Shown: piece by piece, positions 57,747-64,000 of the stretch | Layout of the letters: each line of letters starts with the position of its first letter | Numbering within the stretch: position 1 is the first letter of the stretch | DNA from: Musa acuminata AAA Group | Taxonomy: Eukaryota > Streptophyta > Magnoliopsida > Zingiberales > Musaceae | Direction of reading: 5' to 3' | NCBI RefSeq assembly: GCF_036884655.1 | Contig: NC_088340.1 | Location: 10,410,001 to 10,474,000, forward strand | DNA: 64,000 nucleotides | Program-made: the position numbers and the translations under genes | Notes under the pieces: model-generated | Told to the model about the DNA's origin: nothing | The model's input: the letters and a program-made list of their open reading frames with translations, nothing else | Database searches by the model: none

Positions 57747-59200
57747 CTCCCCTTTTTGATGATGACAACCAAATGATGACATAGTTAATCTTAACTCCCC
57801 CTATCTATATGCTATATTAATATAAGGAAAACTTGAATTCAAAAGGAATTATAACCTTTGAATTCAAGTGAAATAATTTCGATCATAGTGATCAAATGCA
57901 ATATATGAAAATTTCATACATTATGCATCATCATAGTTTCAAGTCATCAAAGTATAACATGCACAATTTCATCACTTTGTACATGATAATAAATCACTTT
58001 GGGCATAACCTCCATGATACTAAAGCATTCATCACTTCATGCATAATACCAAATTTAACATATGTATTTTTAACTATTTATCACTTCATGCATGATACTA
58101 TATTCAACATCATTTTGGCATGATTCCAAACATTAACCATTTATCACTTTATGTATGATAACATTCAACATCATTTTGGCATGATTCCAAACATTACTTA
58201 TTTATCACTTCATGAATGATACCACATTCAACCTCATTTTGGTAGGATTAGAAACATTCATCATTTCTCCCCTTTTGTCATCAACGAAAAGGAGAATCAT
58301 TCAACAATTTATGCAAATATTTTAAATTATTCAAGTAAGTTTTACACCAATTTATGCAAGCTAGCAAATTGTTGAAATGAGAAGTTAAGAAAAACTTTGC
58401 ATGCTAACTACTTTTGCTTCTTGAAATGGGAAAGCTAGCATTTTTGCTTTAGATGTACAAGCATTTTTTTATTCTTCTTGAGATGTGCAAATTTTTTTCT
58501 TCCTTTTGTCATAAAAATAAAAAGAAGAGGAAGAAGAAGGAGAAATTCATTCATCACAAGGAAAATCAAGTTATAAGAACCAAATCCATGAAAGGATTTA
58601 AACCAAATCAAATCCATGAACCAAATTAAATCCATGAAAAGATAAGTTTCATTGAATTAAGCTTCTACTTTGGCAAGGAGAAAGGATTCATCATAAAAGA
58701 TCAAAATGTGCATATTAGAAATTTATGTATTAAATCCATATTCTTGTAAATAGAAGGAAGAAGGATACATAGGAATTGATTATCGAGAAATCCAAAAAAT
58801 CAAGTTACGAAATACAAAGAAATCCAAAAAATATATAAAGGAATTCATACATTCGAAAGATTTAACATGTTTAATTCTTAGAGTGTTGCATGCATCATAA
58901 TATTATCACGATGTGTATCATAATATTGAAAAGCATATAACGTCAAAAAGTACATCATAGAGTGTAAGGATAAGGAGTACAATGTAACAAGAAGTACAAC
59001 TTTTGAGTATTCTCCTTCATCAACAAAAAGAAGAGAGAAATATACAAGCTATTCATGTGGTATTAAACTAAAATACCTAAATAGAGTATTAAACTATGTA
59101 TTAAAAGTGTCAAGTTGTTGATGAATTTACTATATCTCAATTAAGATTTGATCTTGATGGAGTTCAATTTGATCCAATCGAGTCACTAAAGAATTGACAA
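57747..59200 (-). other. AT-rich 3' untranslated zone of the second Sirevirus
   Basis: Starts with a polypurine tract (minus strand AAAAAGGGGAGA). It is rich in ATCATG and CACTTCATGCATGATAC-type words and non-coding. Its composition and position match 18607-21263 in the gag-only element. Confidence 0.65.
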
Positions 59201-59264
59201 ATGAGGAGGGTGAGGGTGATGGCTTAGTTAGAGGTGCTGCCTCAAAGGGATTAGTCGGAGAAGA

Positions 59265-60162
59265 TTAACTTCCCCTATATTTAGGTATTTCTAGTTCTGG
59301 TTCAAGTGAGGGAGGATCAGTTCTCCTAGGTAATCTAGTCCAAATACCATTTCTTATTATACATCTTAATCTTCTTAATAGGTTTTCATTGATGACATTA
59401 AATCTATCTAGTTTTATAGTTTCTTCATCTGATGAAATAACTATATCATATGCATATATTAGTCTAGTAATCAAGCCACCATACGAAAGCATGATATGTT
59501 TTGTTGATAATTCATTCATGTTTTGTCGTATTAGATATCCAAAATAATTATTATGTTATGCCATAATTCAATACATTGTTCCTAATTCCATTTGACTAAC
59601 TTCATCATGATGGTGTTGTTTTGGAAGTAGAATACTTATCATGATGTGATGAAGCAACTTTATGTTAAAATGTAGTAAATGTTCATAACTTATTGGGATA
59701 GACAAATTTGAGTTTCCAAAGATAGTACCTAAAGCCTCAGAATATGTAATCCCAATCAATTCTATGTCTCATTGTCATCTAAAATAGCAACCTCTTCTTT
59801 TCTCATAAATTCCTATAAGGTTACAAATTTCACTATATGTAATGGGTATATGATGCCCTAAGAGATAAGTGGATACCCTATTGTATTCATCCACATGCAA
59901 GTTGTTGTAAAATAACCGAACAAGTCTAGGATAAATGTGTTCACTAATTTAAAGAATTGGAATGATATTTAAGTTAGCAAACTATTGAATTGGTTCCATA
60001 TCACTCATTCTTCTAGATTTACATATTTTCCCTTATGTACACTTTTAGAATCAAAGGTTGGAAATTTAAGGACATGTTGAAGGGAATCAAATACTATATA
60101 ATCAAATGTTTCATCTAATCTCCTCTTTCCTTTATCCCTTGAGGATCATCTAGGTGTCATGA

Positions 60163-60165
<3 letters not shown>
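59265..60165 (-). pseudogene. Sirevirus env-like / plant-transposon-protein region (broken)
   Basis: Minus-strand pieces in several frames resemble the putative plant transposon protein domain, often labelled envelope-like in plant annotations. Recognisable are a YPRLVRLFYNNL stretch near 59910, a LHHIMISILLPKQ stretch near 59640, LSYGGLITRLIYAYDI near 59480, and a Pro/Glu-rich end at 59265. Stops and frame changes interrupt it. In Sireviruses an extra frame at this position, between RNase H and the 3' LTR, is known as env-like; its function is unproven. My family assignment rests on remembered patterns. Confidence 0.55.

Positions 60166-60196
<31 letters not shown>
60165..60196. repeat. (AT)n microsatellite
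   Basis: A short AT tract in the second Sirevirus, between the env-like region and copy B. Confidence 0.9.
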
Positions 60197-60202
<6 letters not shown>

Positions 60203-60411
60203 TGAGAAAGCTACATATAAGAAGCAAGATCAATAATATATTGAGAGAAATTTTTTAAGGATTAACCTTGCAGTGATCTCCAAAAGGGTTGAGATTGATC
60301 CTTAGATTTGTAAAAGAGAAGGATTTTCTTGGGTTTCTAAATGAAGAGCAAGGAGAATGAGAAGTGGAGAAAGGTTTAGTGGTGTGGTGGAGGAAGGTTT
60401 GGGGGCGGTTC

Positions 60412-61891
60412 TGCTAGTCATAGGTGCCCAGCAAGCCAATCACGTGAGTGATGGCACGTGTGACTTGATACAGAATCTTTTGCTTATTATATTTTGGCGT
60501 ATATCACTTTATAACTATTGCATATATGCATATATATATTGTGATGTCCTTTGATTTGTGCAATGGGAATCAGATCGTGATGAGATCACGATAATGAGAT
60601 CGATTCACTTTTAAACACATATCCTAAATAATCCCGGTCATATGTTACTCGAGAAGGACATCGTGATAACCAGACAGACTGGTGTGCTGTATACCCGTCC
60701 ATATGATGGATGCAACTGGTCTCATAGCTGCTTGTGTAGGGACACTAGGGATACAGTACAGGTGCTCATTGGAGAATGAGTTCACCGATTGATCCACTTA
60801 CGGAATGCTGGATGGTTGATGATGCCTTATTGTCAGATAACGATTCTGTAGTCCTAGTGGTGTATCTGGTCCTTAGACTTGAGACACCAAGGATGTCCTG
60901 TATGAGTGCTCCACTCTTTGATACCAAACTTATAGGTTTAGCTGTCCCAGATCTAGTACAGTTGGTCATTGGGAGTGGTAGTCGACCTTACGAGGGCTAT
61001 TGAGTGTCGATAGGGGATCATCCACTCTCGGCGTCATGAGAGGAATATTCCATGTGTTCTTGCTCAAACAAATCCCTGGCCAGGGTCATTCGGGTTGAGA
61101 GAGAAAGAGTTCTCCGGGAGAATCCGATTAGAGCGAGACTCGAGTTGAAACCGTATGGGTTTGACAACACCATGCTCGATATACGGTCTCTGGGATATTA
61201 GATGGATGAGGGACTATAGGTACACGATAACTGAGGACAGACAGGTCCAATGGATTGGATTCCCCTGTATCGTCTGGGGACTACAGCGTAGTGGCCTAGT
61301 ACGTCCGTAGTCGATGAGTCGAGTGAATTATTACAGAGATAATAATTCACTGAGTTAGAAGGAGTTCTGACAGGTATGACTCACGGCTAGCTCGATATTG
61401 GGCCTAGAGGGTCACACACATATGGTAGGTATTGCGATGAGTAGAGGTTCGGATATGAGATATCCGACGGAGCCCTTGTCTTATTGGATGCAGATCCAAT
61501 ACCCACTAGGGGAGGACCCATTAGGGTTTGACAGGAGACCTCTATAAATAGGAGGGATTCAGAGCCCCATAGGCTAGAGAGCTTTTGCTTGCCTTTCCTA
61601 TTCTCCTCTCCCTCACCACCTCAAAGTAGGCCTAGAGTTTTGAGGAGCTGTGTGGATCACCGCTAGAGAGGAGGACGCTTGACCTCATTCACCCTCTCCT
61701 AAGGATCTGCAAGGAAACAGGGATATACGATCTCCCTAGGCAACACAATCTACTCTATACGCAGTTTCATATTTCGCGGATTTTTGCGTACCAATCTTCG
61801 CACGACGACGAACATCTCTTTAGGAATCGGGGATTTTGTTTTTCTTGTTCTTCCGCTGTGCATGTGATGTCGCCCCCAGGATTTCCCAATA
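60412..61891 (+). repeat. 5' LTR of copy B (1480 bp)
   Basis: Starts TGCTAGTCATAGG and ends CCCAATA (terminal CA changed to TA). TATA box at 61543-61550. Slightly shorter than the copy A LTR through small deletions near the right end. Confidence 0.95.
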
Positions 61892-61892
61892 G

Positions 61893-61904
61893 TGGTATCA
61901 GAGC
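61893..61904 (+). other. Primer-binding site of copy B
   Basis: TGGTATCAGAGC, identical to copy A. Confidence 0.95.
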
Positions 61905-61989
61905 CAGGTAGTTCGTGCGAATGATTGGTTTTGAACTGCGTGTGTTGTGTTTAGGAAGAATTTTAATGTCAAAATCGTTGACGCAAAAA

Positions 61990-62480
61990 CTAGGAAGGGC
62001 AGCAACAGTTGCTGCCCTCGATCTGCGTGCATGCAGCGCAGCCGAAGGCGGGCAGCACAGACGCTACGTTTGCAGCAGCCGGCCAGCGGCCTGCTTGCAG
62101 CAGGCTTGCATCCGGCGGGGCTGGCAGCCCACGGGCAGAGGCGCCGCAGCTCCCGCGGGCGAAACCCCCCCCCCCCCCCCCCAATAGGGGCGGTCACCCG
62201 GCGGGACAGCATCGCCTGCGGGCGGTGCCCCGCGGGCAGAACCGCCCGCGGAGGCGACGGCGCCCGCAGGGGCGCCAACCTGCAGGGGTAGCACCGCCTG
62301 CGGGCGTTGCCCCGCCGGCAGAACTGCCCGCGGAGGCGGCGACGCCCGCGGGGGCGCCCACCTGCTGCGGCAGCGCCGCCAGCGGGCGTGCCGCCCGCAG
62401 GCAAGGGCAGCGCCCCGCCCCTCGCCGCACAGGCCGCCGCCAGCAGGGTGGCGACGGCGGCGGCAGCAGCAAAGGGGATT
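61990..62480 (+). other. GC-rich island in the leader of copy B
   Basis: Counterpart of 1500-1945, with a run of about 20 C at 62165-62182 and repeated GCCCGCGGAGGCG / GCGGGGGCGCC blocks. Length and order differ from copy A, although both flanks align. Confidence 0.75.
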
Positions 62481-63239
62481 AGGGTTTTCTGGGCAAAAGA
62501 TAGTTTTACCCCTTGGAATTTGAGAAATTTCAGTTTCTATCTTTTATCTAAATTACGAAAATACCCTTATAAATTTAGAAATTCCCTACATGTCCTTGAA
62601 ATCAGAAAATATTAATTAATTAAAAAGTTTAGTTGATTATTATTTTTATTATTATCTAGTAGTCCTACATGATAATGATTATTTATACATGTGATGTATG
62701 ATGTGTGGACGGATGATCATGGACCGTGTGATGTGTGTACTTGTGATTATTATTATTGAGGTTTGCGAGCCTCCATTATATTTCTCATTTATTGTTAGGC
62801 CTGCGTGCCTATGATTAAGTTGTAATCACATGAGGAGGCGCAGCGGGAGCGTGGATGCGATAGCTGGACCCACGAGACGGACGATCGCGATGCATCAAAA
62901 TGCATCAAGATGTCGACGGAACCGACGAGGACGAGATGGATGATCACAGGGCATGGAGATGCATCGTTGCACACATAGATATTGATATGAGTGATTAGGC
63001 CTACTGGCTCGGGCCTAATCATATTAGGTTGTGGTCCATGATCATCTAGTGTGATTGCTTATACACATACTAGATATGTATATATATTTGCATGCGATGT
63101 AGATATATATTAAATATGTATATGTGTGACACATCATATTAGGAGACCAAATCATAGAAACATCTCTCGATAATATTAAGTCGGTAAACGTGAGGCAATT
63201 AGATTGACCCACGTGGCCTTCCATCGTTATAAGTAGGAA

Positions 63240-63566
63240 CTGATTCCCGGTGTAGGTTGAGTTGGTCGAGTCCCTCGAGACTCACCTATATCGCGATTCG
63301 CTATCTTGCTTATGACATAGAGATGTCACCGGTGACCTAAGGGCATGGTATACTTGGTCGAGTCCCTCGAGGGTATATCATCAAATCAGACTCATCTTGT
63401 AACAAAGGTGTTGACTTAACCGAGCATCATGGTTGGTTGAGTCCCTCGAGGCCATGGTGATTCAGAGGCCGAACAGGACGGGAATCACAAGGAGTTGTGA
63501 TCGGCAAGAGTTGCTTACCTTTTAGGCTTAGTGTGATTGGTCGAGTCCCTAGAGGTTACACTAAGA
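63240..63566 (+). other. Four-hairpin array of copy B
   Basis: Cores at 63262-63279, 63354-63371, 63433-63450 and 63537-63554. Hairpin 2 has GGTATAC instead of GGTATGC, turning a G-U into an A-U pair. Hairpin 3 has TTGAG instead of TCGAG, which still pairs as U-G. Hairpin 4 has CTAGA, which loses one pair. The 12-bp palindrome GTCACCGGTGAC is kept at 63325-63336. Confidence 0.75.
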
Positions 63567-63750
63567 CGCTGATTGGATCTTGATCCCCACTAGAAAGTCT
63601 GCCGGAGGCTTCCGTTTCACGTGCTGAGGGTGTCGCGTGACTCGTTAGAAATAGTGGGAGCATATTAAGATAGAAGTCCATATCTTGATAGTTTATTTCT
63701 TGCAAAATCTGCATGTTATTCATTTCTGCTGCATCTTTATTTTCAGAAAA

Positions 63751-64000
63751 ATGTCGCTTTCAAATCCCTTACGTGGCATACTTGATGTCAACCGCCTCAC
63801 TGGTCCAAATTATACGGACTGGCTCCGTAACTTGAGAATTATTCTCACTGCAGAGAAAATCGTGTACGTTCTTGATACAGTGATGCCTGCGCCCGAAGAA
63901 GGGGCAAACGAGGATGAGATCGCTCGCTACGTGAAGTACATTAATGACTCCACTCTTGCTCAGTGTTATTGTTGGGCTCTATGACTCCTGAGTTACAGAG
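63751..64000 (+). pseudogene. Start of copy B gag (frameshifted)
   Basis: The ATG at 63751 begins the same Gag as 3231 and has a sense codon where copy A has TAG. A 1-nt deletion near 63967 (TATTGTTGGG against TATATGTTGGG) shifts the frame into a TGA at 63982-63984. The frame is open a little upstream of this ATG, but alignment with copy A favours it. Confidence 0.85.

Larger units (their letters stand above)
56447..60411 (-). mobile_element. Second Sirevirus element, 3' part, with env-like region
   Basis: The 3' LTR is 56447-57744 (TGTTAGGATTAAGTCGGCAC to GATTTAACA), followed by a polypurine tract at 57747-57757 and a long AT-rich zone with repeated purine-tract motifs (58266, 59005). An env-like coding remnant follows (59265-60165). 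Gag-pol is not in the window. Family-1 copy B interrupts it at 60412, and the missing half presumably lies beyond 64000. It belongs to a different subfamily from 43603-56247: the LTR ends are similar but the LTR body differs. Confidence 0.85.
60412..64000 (+). mobile_element. Family-1 copia retrotransposon copy B (right end cut by window)
   Basis: 5' LTR 60412-61891, primer-binding site 61893-61904, GC-rich island, hairpin array, gag from 63751. It is the same family and orientation as copy A and about 95% identical by eye outside the GC-rich island. The last base before the LTR is 60411, and the five bases there (GGTTC) are the candidate target duplication. Confidence 0.95.

Overview
This is plant nuclear DNA. 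Plant-type spliced genes are embedded in Ty1/copia LTR retrotransposons, several with Sirevirus hallmarks. GC-rich exons in the proton-pump gene and the element families suggest a monocot. A Zingiberales (banana-like) source is my guess only. I found no tRNA, rRNA or CRISPR array.

Layout: (1) 1-8544, a young copia element (family 1, copy A) with a damaged gag-pol, inserted into (2) an older copia pol relic at 8545-10704 whose tail runs to about 11550. (3) 11660-15799, minus strand, an intact 14-exon plasma-membrane H+-ATPase gene encoding 951 aa. (4) 16987-23903, a Sirevirus-like element that keeps a broken gag but no pol, with a perfect 5-bp target duplication. (5) 23909-27528, intergenic. 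(6) 27529-27860, minus strand, ribosomal protein eL39, 3 exons, 51 aa, with telo-box and site II promoter motifs. (7) 29478-33280, plus strand, a type-B response regulator, 6 exons, 679 aa, with one GC-AG intron. (8) 35761-39549, minus strand, an SDF2-type MIR-domain ER protein, 6 exons, 214 aa. (9) 41554-64000, a deep nest of retrotransposons. A family-1-related LTR relic (41554) is abutted by a second one (42903). The second is split by a Sirevirus (43603-56247) that itself holds a large non-coding LTR element (51125-55685). The second relic resumes at 56248 and is split again at 56447 by another Sirevirus with an env-like accessory region. That one is cut at 60412 by family-1 copy B, which runs off the window.

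The four host genes look intact and functionally unrelated: proton pumping, translation, cytokinin-type phosphorelay signalling and ER protein quality control. Everything else with coding character is retrotransposon-derived and broken.

The least expected signal is in the untranslated leader of family 1. Four stem-loops share one 19-nt apical sequence but have different outer arms, each self-complementary. The array is present in both copies, and most differences between copies keep the pairing through G-U wobbles.
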